Shown here piece by piece: positions 42,225-52,412 of a DNA stretch of 64,000 bases; the first letter of the stretch is position 1; the number at the start of each line of letters is the position of its first letter. The translations under genes were made by a program, and so were the position numbers. The stretch spans positions 1 to 64,000 of the forward strand of contig SIRU01000046.1 in NCBI GenBank assembly GCA_004366385.1, written 5' to 3'. This stretch comes from Actinomycetota bacterium. Lineage in GTDB: Bacteria; Actinomycetota; Thermoleophilia; Gaiellales; Gaiellaceae. Under the pieces are notes generated by a model. The model was not told the DNA's origin. It ran no database searches and saw only the letters and a list, made by a program, of their open reading frames with translations.

Positions 42225-42689
42225 GTGAATCGCCGCGAGAGACAGAGCGCCATCCTCGAGCTCGTCCGCGAGCGTGCGCTCTCGACGCAGGCCGAGGTCG
42301 CGGCGGCGCTGAAGGAGAGCGGCTTCGACGTCGTGCAGACCACGGTCTCGCGCGACATCGCCGACCTCGGGCTGGTGAAGGTGCGCGCGCCGAGCGGCCG
42401 GCTCGTCTATGCACCCCCCGGCACCACCGACACCGACCGCCTGCGCGCCCTCGTCGCCGCGATGCGCCGCTACGCGATCGGGCTCGAAGCGGCCGGCTCG
42501 CTGGTCGTGATCACGACGCCGTCCGGCTACGCGAACGCGCTCGCGCAGGCGATCGACGAGTCCGGCCACGCCGGCATCGCGGGGACGGTCGCCGGCGACA
42601 ACACGATCCTCGTCGTCGCGCGCGACGGGACTCCCGCCGCGGTTCTCCGCGAGGAGCTCGCGGGGCACGTGCTGGAGGGCGCGGCGTGA
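42225..42689 (+). CDS. argR: Arginine repressor ArgR
   Basis: ArgR (154 aa) is the hexameric arginine-sensing repressor. Its winged-helix N-domain has RQSAILELVRERALSTQAEVAAALKESGFDVVQTTVSRDIADLGLVK. The C-domain, which binds arginine, has NALAQAIDESGHAGIAGTVAGDNTILVV. GTG at 42225. It overlaps argG by 4 nt. Confidence 0.95.
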   Translation: MNRRERQSAILELVRERALSTQAEVAAALKESGFDVVQTTVSRDIADLGLVKVRAPSGRLVYAPPGTTDTDRLRALVAAMRRYAIGLEAAGSLVVITTPSGYANALAQAIDESGHAGIAGTVAGDNTILVVARDGTPAAVLREELAGHVLEGAA

Positions 42690-43891
42690 GAACCGCTGCC
42701 GTCGCCTACTCGGGCGGGCTCGACACGAGCTGCATCCTCGCGTGGCTGCAGGAGGACTGGTACGGGTTCGACCGCGTGCTCGCCGTCCTCGTCGACGTCG
42801 GGCAGGAGTTCGACCTCGAGGAGTCCATCACGCGTGCGAACGCGGCCGGCGCCGACGACGTGCTCCTCGTCGACCGCAAGGACGCGTTCGCAGACGAGCA
42901 GTGTGCGCGCGCGATCGTCACGAACGCGCTGTACGAGGGGAAGTACCCGCTCGTGTCGGCGCTCTCCCGGCCCGTGATCGCGCAGGCTGTCGCGGAGATC
43001 GCGCTCGAGCACGGCGCGGAGGCGGTCGTCCACGGTTGCACCGGCAAGGGCAACGACCAGCTCCGCTTCGAGCTCGCGTTCAAGGCGCACTACCCCGGAG
43101 TGCAGGTGATCGCGCCGCTGCGCGACCGCATCTGGACGCGCGACGAGGAGATCGCCTACGCGCTCGAGAAGGGGATCCCGGTCACGCAGACCGCGGCCTC
43201 GCCGTACTCGATCGACGAGAACCTGTTCGGGCGCGCGATCGAGGCGGGCGTGCTCGAGGATCCCTGGGCAGGGCCTCCGGAGGAGCCGTACGCGCTCACC
43301 TCCGATCCTGCCTCCGCGCCGGATCCGATCGAGGTCGTCGTCGGTTTCGAGCGCGGGATCCCCGTTGCGCTGGACGGGGAGGAGGTCCCCCTCGCGGCGC
43401 TGATCACGCAGATGAACCACCTCGCGGGCGCCTACGGGATCGGGCGGATCGACATGATCGAGAACCGCGCCGTCGGCATCAAGAGCCGCGAGGTGTACGA
43501 GGCGCCGGGGGCGATCGCGCTCATCGCCGCGCACTCCGCGCTCGAGGACGTCGTGCTCACGAAGGACGAGGCGCGCCTCAAGCGGCCGCTCGAGCAGCGC
43601 TGGACCGAGCTCGTGTACGAGGGCCGCTGGTTCAGCCCGGCCCGCGAGGCCATCGACGCGTTCGTGGACTCGACGCAGCAGCTCGTGACCGGCGAGGTGC
43701 GCCTGGAGCTGCGGCCGAACGCCGCGGTGGTCACCGGGCGGCGCTCGCCGCATCTCCTCTACTCGACGGAGCTCGCGTCCTACGGCACCGGCGAGACGTT
43801 CCCGCACGAGGCCGCCGAGGGCTTCATCCGCATCTCGTCGCTCGAGACCGAGCTGCACGCGGCTCGGGCGCGTGCCAAGATCGAGGCGTGA
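42686..43891 (+). CDS. argG: Argininosuccinate synthase
   Basis: ArgG (401 aa) joins citrulline and aspartate with ATP. It has the P-loop-like AYSGGLDTSCIL, DVGQEFDLEE, HGCTGKGNDQLRFE and SREVYEAPGAIAL. The length is normal. GTG at 42686 overlaps argR and its stop overlaps argH. Confidence 0.95.
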   Translation: MRTAAVAYSGGLDTSCILAWLQEDWYGFDRVLAVLVDVGQEFDLEESITRANAAGADDVLLVDRKDAFADEQCARAIVTNALYEGKYPLVSALSRPVIAQAVAEIALEHGAEAVVHGCTGKGNDQLRFELAFKAHYPGVQVIAPLRDRIWTRDEEIAYALEKGIPVTQTAASPYSIDENLFGRAIEAGVLEDPWAGPPEEPYALTSDPASAPDPIEVVVGFERGIPVALDGEEVPLAALITQMNHLAGAYGIGRIDMIENRAVGIKSREVYEAPGAIALIAAHSALEDVVLTKDEARLKRPLEQRWTELVYEGRWFSPAREAIDAFVDSTQQLVTGEVRLELRPNAAVVTGRRSPHLLYSTELASYGTGETFPHEAAEGFIRISSLETELHAARARAKIEA

Positions 43892-45120
43892 CGACCTGGC
43901 AAGCGCGCGTGGGGGCGCGCCTCGATCCCGACGTGTGGGAGTTCCTGCGCGCGGACGACGCCGAGCTGCTCCCGTACGACTGCGAGGCCACGGCCGAGCA
44001 CGCGCAGCGGCTGCACGCGGCCGGGCTGCTCACCGACGAGGAGCTGGACGAGGCCGAGGGCCGGCTCGCGGAGATCGCGCAGGATCCCGACGGCTATCTC
44101 GAGACCGACGAGGACGTGCACTCCGCGATCGAGCGGCTGCTCGGCGAGGTCGGCCGCAAGATCCACGCCGGCCGCTCGCGGAACGACCAGGTCGCCGCTG
44201 CGATGCGTCTGTACGTGCTCGACGCCTGCGCCGAGGCGCGCGAGGGCATCGACGCGCTCGCGCTCGTCTGCCTCTCGTTCGCGGAGTCGGAGGCGGAAAC
44301 GGTGATGCCGGGCTACACGCACCTGCAGCGCGCGCAGCCGGTCACGCTCGGGCACCACCTGCTCGCGTGGGTCGAGATGCTCGACCGCGACCGCACCCGC
44401 TTCGCCGCCGCCGCCGAGGCCGCCGCCGAGAGCCCGCTCGGCGCCGGCGCGCTCGCCGGCTCGACGCTCGAGCTCCCGCCCCCGCCGAGACAGATGCGGA
44501 ACTCGATCGACGCCGTCGCCGACCGCGACTTCGCGCTCGACTATCTCTACGCGGCGGCTGTTCTCTTCAACCATCTCTCGCGGATCGGCGAGGAGCTGGT
44601 GCTCTGGGCGAGCGCCGAGTTCGGCTTCGTGCAGCTCCCCGAGGCCGCCGCGACCGGCTCGTCGATGATGCCGCAGAAGCTGAACCCGGACGTGGCCGAG
44701 CTCGCACGCGGGAAGGCCGGGACGGCGATCGGCCGGCTGACGGGTCTGCTCGCGACCGTGAAGGGGCTCCCGCTCGCATACGACCGCGACCTGCAGGAGG
44801 ACAAGGCGCCCGTGTTCGCGACGCGGCGCGACGTCGTGCGCGCGCTGCGCGCGCTGACCGTCCTCGTCAGCGGGCTCGAGGTCGACCGCGACCGGCTCGC
44901 GAAGGCGGCCTCCGACCCGCTCCTGCTCGCGACGGACGCGGCCGAGGCGCTCGTCCGCAAGGGCACGCCGTTCCGCGACGCGCACGAGGAGGTGGCGGCG
45001 AAGGTCCGCGCCGGCGAGTTCCGCAAGCCGCGCTCGGCAGCCACGCGCCCTGCGCCCGGGCCCGGCGGCATACGCGAGGCGCTCGCGGAGGCGCGCCACC
45101 GCTTCGCCGACAACCTGTAG
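43888..45120 (+). CDS. argH: Argininosuccinate lyase
   Basis: ArgH (410 aa) splits argininosuccinate into arginine and fumarate. It has DEDVHSAIERLL, GRKIHAGRSRNDQVA, PGYTHLQRAQPVTLGHH and the catalytic loop GSSMMPQKLNPD. It is slightly shorter than the usual 450-470 residues, mainly at the N-terminus. Last gene of the arginine cluster; argF is not present. Confidence 0.94.
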   Translation: MTTWQARVGARLDPDVWEFLRADDAELLPYDCEATAEHAQRLHAAGLLTDEELDEAEGRLAEIAQDPDGYLETDEDVHSAIERLLGEVGRKIHAGRSRNDQVAAAMRLYVLDACAEAREGIDALALVCLSFAESEAETVMPGYTHLQRAQPVTLGHHLLAWVEMLDRDRTRFAAAAEAAAESPLGAGALAGSTLELPPPPRQMRNSIDAVADRDFALDYLYAAAVLFNHLSRIGEELVLWASAEFGFVQLPEAAATGSSMMPQKLNPDVAELARGKAGTAIGRLTGLLATVKGLPLAYDRDLQEDKAPVFATRRDVVRALRALTVLVSGLEVDRDRLAKAASDPLLLATDAAEALVRKGTPFRDAHEEVAAKVRAGEFRKPRSAATRPAPGPGGIREALAEARHRFADNL

Positions 45121-45140
45121 GGGCGAGGCGTGCTACGCCG

Positions 45141-46241
45141 TCAGTCGAGCGCATCTCGCACGCGGCGCTGGAAGTCGGCGATGAGCTGCTCGCTCTCGGC
45201 CATCAGGCGGCCCTGAGGCACGAGGCCGGAGTCGAGGCCGCGCTGGACGGACTCGACGAGCGACGTGTCCTCCTCGGCGACCTGCGTGTCCCAGGCCATG
45301 AGCTCCTCGACCTCGCTCTCGGGCGCGTCCTCCGCGAAGAAGTAGTCCGTGACCTCGACCGTTCGCGCCGGCCCGTCCGGGAGCCAGCGCTCGAGCGAGA
45401 TGTTCGGCATCCCCGGCGCGATGTTCACCGTGGTCGCGGGGAGGAGGAAGTGGTACTGGGCCTGCGAGACGTCGCCGCGCGGCACATACGGCGCCTTCCC
45501 GTTTCCGGAGAGGGCAGATGCGCGCACCGGCCCGATCTGGGCCGAGAAGGTCGGGTGCACGGCGAGCCGGTACGAGTCCGGGTCGACGTCGACGACCTTG
45601 CTGAAGCCGGGGTGCGCGGTCGGGCAGTGGTAGCACTCGAGGAAGTTCTCCATCGCGACCTTCCAGTTCGCCCCGATCGGCCACTCGTGGTGCGAGTGGA
45701 AGCGGAGAACGCCGAGGTCGAGGCCGCTCTCGGCGACGATCGCGGGCAGCGCGCCCAACCACTCGTCGAGTGGTTGCGCATCGGGGTCGGGATTCGCGAA
45801 CACGAACGGCCCCCACACCCCGACCGCGACCGTGAGCAGCGAGAGCCCGCTCGGGTCGAAGCCGGGCTCGCGCTCGGCGCGCGGCGCCCGCCGCAGTGAG
45901 CCGTCGAGGTCGTACGTCCACGCGTGGTAGGGGCACTGGAGGGTCTCGCGGCGGCCCTGCCCGGAGACGACGAGGTGGCCACGGTGGCGGCAGACGTTGA
46001 CGAAGCCGCGCAGCTCGCCGTCCTTGCCGCGGACGATCGCGACCGGCACGTGACCGATCTGCGACGCGAAGTAGCTCCCGGGCTCGGACACCCACTCCGC
46101 CGGCCCCGCGTACGTCCAGGCGGAGGCGAAGATCCGCTCCCGCTCGAGTGCGTACACGGCGGGGTCCGAGTACCAGCTCGCGGGGAGCGTCCAGCCTTCC
46201 TCGAGGGGCCGATCGACCGGTGAGACCTTGATTCCTGACAC
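45141..46241 (-). CDS. Rieske non-haem iron oxygenase, alpha subunit
   Basis: This 366-residue oxygenase has the Rieske cluster (CRHRGH and CPYHAW) and the catalytic iron site in NWKVAMENFLECYHCPTAHPGF. Its overall pattern resembles quaternary-amine oxygenases (choline monooxygenase/GbcA/carnitine type) more than aromatic-ring dioxygenases. Next to polyamine transport and amine oxidase genes, an amine substrate is likely; this is inference. The reductase partner is not encoded here. The only plausible start, GTG 46241, lies inside the TetR palindrome, so the mRNA is leaderless or nearly so. Confidence 0.82.
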   Translation of the reverse strand: MSGIKVSPVDRPLEEGWTLPASWYSDPAVYALERERIFASAWTYAGPAEWVSEPGSYFASQIGHVPVAIVRGKDGELRGFVNVCRHRGHLVVSGQGRRETLQCPYHAWTYDLDGSLRRAPRAEREPGFDPSGLSLLTVAVGVWGPFVFANPDPDAQPLDEWLGALPAIVAESGLDLGVLRFHSHHEWPIGANWKVAMENFLECYHCPTAHPGFSKVVDVDPDSYRLAVHPTFSAQIGPVRASALSGNGKAPYVPRGDVSQAQYHFLLPATTVNIAPGMPNISLERWLPDGPARTVEVTDYFFAEDAPESEVEELMAWDTQVAEEDTSLVESVQRGLDSGLVPQGRLMAESEQLIADFQRRVRDALD

Positions 46242-46254
46242 TACTGTCAGGAAT
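46231..46254. promoter_or_regulatory. TetR operator: perfect 10-bp inverted repeat
   Basis: attcctgaca and tgtcaggaat form perfect 10-bp arms around a 4-nt spacer, exactly between the divergent Rieske oxygenase and tetR genes. It covers the oxygenase start codon. Its right edge touches the GATACT -10-like box of tetR (46255-46260). It is most likely the binding site of the adjacent TetR regulator, shutting off both directions. Confidence 0.8.
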
Positions 46255-46265
46255 GATACTCGGGC

Positions 46266-46861
46266 ATGTCCGAGGCGAGCAAGGTCGCGCCGGCTCGATC
46301 GGCGAACCGCGTCGAGGAGATCCTCCGCGCCGCCTGCCGCGTGGTCGCCGAGGAGGGTGCGCACGCGCTCCGGATCGGAACCGTCGCGCGTGAGGCGGGC
46401 ATCTCGCGCACGCTCGTCCACTACTACTTCTCCACGAGGCAGGAGTTGCTCCGCGCGACGTTCGCGTACGCCGAGGGCCGGCGCGTCGAGGCGCTCGCGG
46501 CCGAGCTGCAGGAGCTTGCGACGGCCCGGGAGCGCGCCGAGCTCGCGCTCCGGCGCACGCTCGACCCGGAGCTGCCGGAGGTGCCCGCCCTCTGGAACGA
46601 GGTCTGGTCGAGCGCGCGCGACGACGAGGAGCTCGGCCCGCTCGTCCGCGAGCGCTACCGCGAGTGGGCCGAGCGCATCGTTGAGCTGCTCGACGAGGGA
46701 CGAGCCGACGGGTCGGTGCCGGCCTCCGTCGACCCCCGGGCCGCGGGCTGGCGGCTCGCCGCCCTCGCGGACGGCCTCGACTCGATCGGGTACGTGGGGC
46801 TCCTCGACCGCGATGCCGCGCTCGCGGTGCTTCGCTCCGCCCTCGAGAGGGAGCTCGCGTC

Positions 46862-46865
<4 letters not shown>
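46266..46865 (+). CDS. TetR-family regulator
   Basis: This 199-residue repressor has an N-terminal helix-turn-helix (RVEEILRAACRVVAEEGAHALRIGTVAREAGISRTLVHYYFSTRQELL) and an all-helical ligand domain. The ligand is probably an amine or polyamine derivative, judged by neighbours. It is divergent from the Rieske oxygenase, and its stop is joined to the potA-like gene, so it may control that operon too. ATG at 46266 is 5 nt after GATACT, again a leaderless layout. Confidence 0.88.
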
Positions 46866-47943
<1,078 letters not shown>

Positions 47944-47947
<4 letters not shown>

Positions 47948-49272
47948 CCGACGTCGTCGTGCTGGGGGCCGGGCTCGCCGGGCTCGCGGCGGCGCGGGAC
48001 CTCGCCGCGGGCGGTGCCGACGTCGTGGTGCTGGAGGCGCGCGAGCGCGTCGGCGGCCGCGTCGAGCAGGTGGCGGTGGACGACGAGCGCCCCGTGCAGC
48101 TCGGCGGCGAGCTCGTCGGGAGCGCGCATGTGGCGTACCTCGGCCTCGTCGAGGAGCTCGGGCTCACGCTCGCCACGACCTACACGGCGGTCGAGGGCGC
48201 GACGACGTACGACCTCGTCGAAGGCGTGCTCCGCTCCGAGGACGGCTTCCCGTTCGCGACCGCGGAGGAGGGCGCGGACTTCGAGCGCGTCGAGCGGCTG
48301 TTCGGGGAGCTCGTCGCCACGGTCGACCCGGACGACCCGTGGTCGCATCCGGACGCGTCCCGGCTCGACGACGCCTCGGTCGCCGGCTGGCTCCGGTCGG
48401 TGGACGCTGCGCCCGCGGTCGTGCGTGCGGTCGAGGCGGGCGCGCTCGCCCTTGCGGCAGGCTCGAGCGAGCGGACGTCGCTGCTCTCCGAGCTCCGCAA
48501 GGCCGCCGCAGTGGGCGACACGGGGTTCTACTCGTACGACCTGTGGGAGTCGCTGCAGGTCGCCGAGGGGAGTGCCGAGGTCGCGCTGCGGATGGGCGCC
48601 GAGCTCGGCGAGCGGGTGCGGCTCGGGGCCGAGGTGGCGGCGGTCGAGATCGCCTCGCACGGCTGTCGCGTCACGCTCGCATCCGGCGAGGACGTGCGCG
48701 CAGAGGCAGTCGTGTGCGCCCTGCCGGCGAGCGTTCTGCACGGGATCCGGATCGAGGGCGCCTCCCCCGACCGGCTCGCGTCGCTCCGCGCGCAGCGCCA
48801 CGCGCAGGCCGCCAAGGTGGTCACGACCTACGACCGTGCGGTGTGGGCGGACGTCGGCGCGAACGGGCTCTCCGAGGGCGAGCAGCTGCTCGCGTCGACG
48901 TGGCCGCAGCGTCCGGGAGTCCTCTCCGGGCTCGTCCCGCCGGAGCGGCTCGCGTGGCTCGTCGCGACCGCGGAGGAGCACCGCGCGGGGATTCTGCATG
49001 CGGAGCTCGAGCGGCTGTACGGCCCGGACGCCGGGCGCCCGCGGCACACGTTCCTGCGGCTGTGGGGCGTCGACCCGTACACGCTCGGGTACACGACGAA
49101 CTGGTGGCCGGGCGACGTGCTGCGCGTCGGGCCGCTGCACGGGACGCACGACCCGCCGTTCTACGTCTGCGGCTCGGACCAGTGGGTGGCCGGCTACATG
49201 GAGGGCGCGGTGCGGACGGGGCGGGCGGCCGCTGCGGCCGCGCTCGGGAGGGAATCGTGGGCGGCCGCCTGA
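47944..49272 (+). CDS. FAD-dependent amine oxidase (monoamine oxidase family), copy 1
   Basis: This 442-residue flavoprotein has the FAD fold DVVVLGAGLAGLAAARDLAAGGADVVVLEARERVGGR, an ELVGSAHV patch, and the C-terminal flavin motif YVCGSDQWVAGYMEGAVRTG. Family members oxidise putrescine, other polyamines or amino acids with O2, giving aldehyde, ammonia and peroxide. It overlaps potA (GTGA) and the second oxidase gene by 16 nt. Substrate inferred from context only. Confidence 0.83.
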
Positions 49273-50612
49273 TCGAGGCCGACGTCGCCGTCGTCGGCGC
49301 GGGCGTCGCGGGGCTCGCGGCCGCGTCGCGGCTCGTCGCCGAGGGGCGCGAGGTCGTCGTCTTGGAGGCGCGCGACCGCGTCGGCGGGCGGCTCTGGAAC
49401 ACGGAGATCGGCGGCGAGGCGAACGAGCTCGGAGGCGAGTGGGTCGCGCCGTACCACTCGCGGCTGCAGGCGCTCCTGCACGAGCTCGGGATCGAGCTCT
49501 TCCCCGCCTACCGCGAGGGCGACGACGTGTACGTGGACGAGGCGGGGCGCGCGCACCGGCATTCAGGCGACGAGACTGGACTGTCGTCGAAGAGCGAGCG
49601 CGCGCTGAAGGAGGCGGACGCGAAGCTCGACGCGCTCGCGAAGGAGCTCGACCCGGAGGCGCCGTGGGAGCACCCCCGCGCGCGCGAGCTCGACACGATC
49701 ACGTTCGACGAGTGGCTGCGCGCCGAGGTCCCGGACGTGGAGGCGCGCGAGAACCTCGCCTCGTACCTCGCGGACGGGTTCCTGACGAAGCCGGCGCACG
49801 CGTTTTCGTTGTTGCAAGGGCTGTGGGCGATCGCGGGGGCAGGCGGGACGTACGAGCTCTTCGCTGCGGAGCAGTGCCTCGCGTACCGCGTCGTCGGCGG
49901 CTCGCAGCTCATCCCGCTGCGGCTCGCGGAGCAGCTCGGGGAGCACGTCGTGCTGGAGGCTCCCGTGAGCGAGATCCGGCGCTCGGACGACGGGGTCGAG
50001 GTCGACGCCGGCCCGGTCGAGGTGCGCGCGGCGGCCGCGATCGTCGCCGTCCCGCCGAACCTCACGGGCGGGATCCGCTTCGAGCCCGCGCTGCCTGCGT
50101 GGCGGATGCGGCTCCAGCAGGCGATCTCGCAGGGGAGCGTGACGAAGTACCTCGCGGTGTACGACGAGCCGTTCTGGCGCTCGGAGGGGCTCTCCGGCGA
50201 GGGCTTCGCGCCGCACCAGCTCGTGCGCGAGCTGTACGACAACTCGCCGCCGTCGGGCGCGGTGGGCGTCCTCTGCACGTTCCTTCCGGGCGAGCAGGCG
50301 GACGCGGTCGCGCGGATGGGAGAGAGCGCGCGGCGGGCCGCCATCCTCGACGGGATGGCGAGCTTCGTCGGTCAACGGGCGTTCGCGGCGAGCGACCTGA
50401 TCGAGACGGACTGGGCCGCGGAGGAGTGGACGCGCGGCGCGTACGCCGCGACCTTCTCGATCGGCGGCCTCACCCGCTTCGGCCCCGACCTGCGCCGCCC
50501 CGTCGGCCCGGTGCACTGGGCGTGCTCCGACATCGCCGGCCGCGGCCACATGCACATGGAGGGCGCGGTGCGCTCGGGCGAGGCCGCCGCGGAGGCGGTT
50601 CTCTCCCTCTAG
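49257..50612 (+). CDS. FAD-dependent amine oxidase (monoamine oxidase family), copy 2
   Basis: This 451-residue protein has the same family fold: DVAVVGAGVAGLAAASRLVAEGREVVVLEARDRVGGRLWN, GGEWVAPYHSRLQ (MAO-like second motif), a central FLTKPAHAFSLLQGLW region, and the flavin end ACSDIAGRGHMHMEGAVRSGE. It differs clearly from copy 1, so they likely act on different amines or successive steps. GTG at 49257 has GGGAGG upstream. It converges on the permease genes. Confidence 0.85.
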   Translation: MGGRLIEADVAVVGAGVAGLAAASRLVAEGREVVVLEARDRVGGRLWNTEIGGEANELGGEWVAPYHSRLQALLHELGIELFPAYREGDDVYVDEAGRAHRHSGDETGLSSKSERALKEADAKLDALAKELDPEAPWEHPRARELDTITFDEWLRAEVPDVEARENLASYLADGFLTKPAHAFSLLQGLWAIAGAGGTYELFAAEQCLAYRVVGGSQLIPLRLAEQLGEHVVLEAPVSEIRRSDDGVEVDAGPVEVRAAAAIVAVPPNLTGGIRFEPALPAWRMRLQQAISQGSVTKYLAVYDEPFWRSEGLSGEGFAPHQLVRELYDNSPPSGAVGVLCTFLPGEQADAVARMGESARRAAILDGMASFVGQRAFAASDLIETDWAAEEWTRGAYAATFSIGGLTRFGPDLRRPVGPVHWACSDIAGRGHMHMEGAVRSGEAAAEAVLSL

Positions 50613-50613
50613 C

Positions 50614-51501
50614 TCACTCCGGTCGGAGCTCGGCGAGCTCCTGGAGCGTCGAGCCGCCCGCGCCCCGCCGCGCCCGCACCACCCGCCACAGCAGGAACGC
50701 GATCCCGGCGATGAGGATCGTCACGCCCAGCGTCAGCGATGCGAGCGCGTTCAGCGCGGGCGTCGGCGCCGTGCGCCCCGTCGAGTAGATCCGCACCGGG
50801 ACCGTGTCGGTCGTCGTCCCCGACGAGAGGAAGTGGCTGATCACGAAGTCGTCCATCGAGATCGCGAAGACGACGATCGCGCTCGCGACGATCGCCGGCA
50901 CCAGCAGCGGCAGCAGTGCGAGCCGCACCGCCTGCCAGGCGGACGCCCCGAGATCGCGCGCCGCCTCCTCGTACTCCGGGCCGATCGAGAGCAGCCGTGC
51001 GCGGACGATGATCAGCACGAACGCGAGCGAGAACGTGATGTGCCCGATCGCCTGCGCCTGCGTCCCGAGCTCGACGAACGAGAGCACGTGGATGAAGACG
51101 AGCAGCAGCGCCGTCCCCATCACGATCTCCGGCGTGACGAGCGTCGCGAGCGACATCCCCCGCGCCGCCCCCGCCCCGCGGCCGCGCCAGCGCGTGAGCC
51201 CGATCGCAAGCGCGACCCCCAGCGGCACCGTCACGAGAACCGCGATCGCGGCCAGCTTCAGGCTCTGGGAGAGCGCCGAGCTCAGGTTCGGGTCGTGCAG
51301 CACCGAGAGCTCGGGGTCGCCCGTGTACCAGCGCAGGGACCAGCCTTGCCCGGTCGAGCGGGAGCGGCCCTCGTTGAACGAGAAGCGGATCGCGACGAGG
51401 ATCGGGACGATCGACCACACGAGGTAGAGCACGGTGAACAGCACGAGAAACCGCGGCTTCCCCCACGGGTTCGCCCACCACCCCCGGAAGCGCGTCGTCA
51501 C
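50614..51501 (-). CDS. potC: Polyamine-type ABC transporter permease (PotC)
   Basis: This 295-residue membrane protein has six predicted helices and the permease signature EEAARDLGASAWQAVRLALLPLL, the loop that docks on the ATPase. SMDDFVISHFLSSG is typical of PotC/PotI. GTG at 51501 overlaps the potB stop. Last gene of the potD-B-C unit. Confidence 0.9.
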   Translation of the reverse strand: MTTRFRGWWANPWGKPRFLVLFTVLYLVWSIVPILVAIRFSFNEGRSRSTGQGWSLRWYTGDPELSVLHDPNLSSALSQSLKLAAIAVLVTVPLGVALAIGLTRWRGRGAGAARGMSLATLVTPEIVMGTALLLVFIHVLSFVELGTQAQAIGHITFSLAFVLIIVRARLLSIGPEYEEAARDLGASAWQAVRLALLPLLVPAIVASAIVVFAISMDDFVISHFLSSGTTTDTVPVRIYSTGRTAPTPALNALASLTLGVTILIAGIAFLLWRVVRARRGAGGSTLQELAELRPE

Positions 51502-52412
51502 GACCCGAGCCTCCGCTGCGCCCGCGCCGTGGCGTACACGTAGTACCCGAGCAAGAGCGTCAGGAAGAGCATGAGGCAGACGACGAGCGCGGCGCCGACC
51601 GGGATCTGCTGGCCGCCGAGGATGTAGAGGTAGATCTGGTTGCCGATCATGCTCGTCGTCGGCGACTGCGAGAGCAGGTCGGTCGTGTAGTAGTCGCCGA
51701 ACATTGGGAGCGCGATGATCACGATGCTCGCGAGGATCGCCGGCACCGAGAGCGGCAGCGTCACGAGCCGGAACGCCTGGAACGGGCTCGCGCCGAGGTC
51801 GCGCGCGGCCTCGAGCTGGCTCCGGTCGATCCGGTCGAGGAACGCGTACAGCGGCAGGATCATGAACGGCACGTAGCCGTAGACGAGGCCGAGGATCACG
51901 CTCGACGCGCGCCCGTCCAGCCAGTTCCGCGGCGCGTCGAGGATCCCGACCCAGAGGAGCACGTCGTTCACCCAGCCGTCGTCCTGGAGCAGGTTGATCC
52001 ACGCGAGCATCCGCATCAGGTAGCTGACGAAGAACGGGGCGATGAGGCCCGCGAGGAGCAGGCCCTTCCAGCGCCCGCCGTAGCGGGCGACGTAGTACGC
52101 GACCGGGTACGCGATGAGCAGCGAGAGCGCGGTCGCGATCGCGACGTAGGCGAACGTCCGCAGGAAGACCCGCCCGAACGAGCCGCCGAAGAGCCGCTCG
52201 AGCGTGAACTCGAAGGACGCCGTGCTCCACGCGAGCGGGTTCCACTCGGGCCGCGGGGTCAGGAAGAGCGGGTCGACCGACCCGAACGCGATGCAGAGGA
52301 CGACGTAGAAGGGGAGGAGGAAGAAGAGGCAGAGCCACGCGACCCCGGGCAGGGCGAGGCCGGCCCAGAAGGCGTCTCCGCGTCGCGGGCTTACCGGCTG
52401 CGGCTCAGCCAA
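51498..52412 (-). CDS. potB: Polyamine-type ABC transporter permease (PotB)
   Basis: This 304-residue membrane protein has six helices and the docking loop LEAARDLGASPFQAFRLVTLPLS. APFFVSYLMRMLAWINLL and ALPMFGDYYTTDLL are PotB-like. It starts with TTG at 52412 inside the potD end (8-nt overlap). Confidence 0.9.
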   Translation of the reverse strand: MAEPQPVSPRRGDAFWAGLALPGVAWLCLFFLLPFYVVLCIAFGSVDPLFLTPRPEWNPLAWSTASFEFTLERLFGGSFGRVFLRTFAYVAIATALSLLIAYPVAYYVARYGGRWKGLLLAGLIAPFFVSYLMRMLAWINLLQDDGWVNDVLLWVGILDAPRNWLDGRASSVILGLVYGYVPFMILPLYAFLDRIDRSQLEAARDLGASPFQAFRLVTLPLSVPAILASIVIIALPMFGDYYTTDLLSQSPTTSMIGNQIYLYILGGQQIPVGAALVVCLMLFLTLLLGYYVYATARAQRRLGS

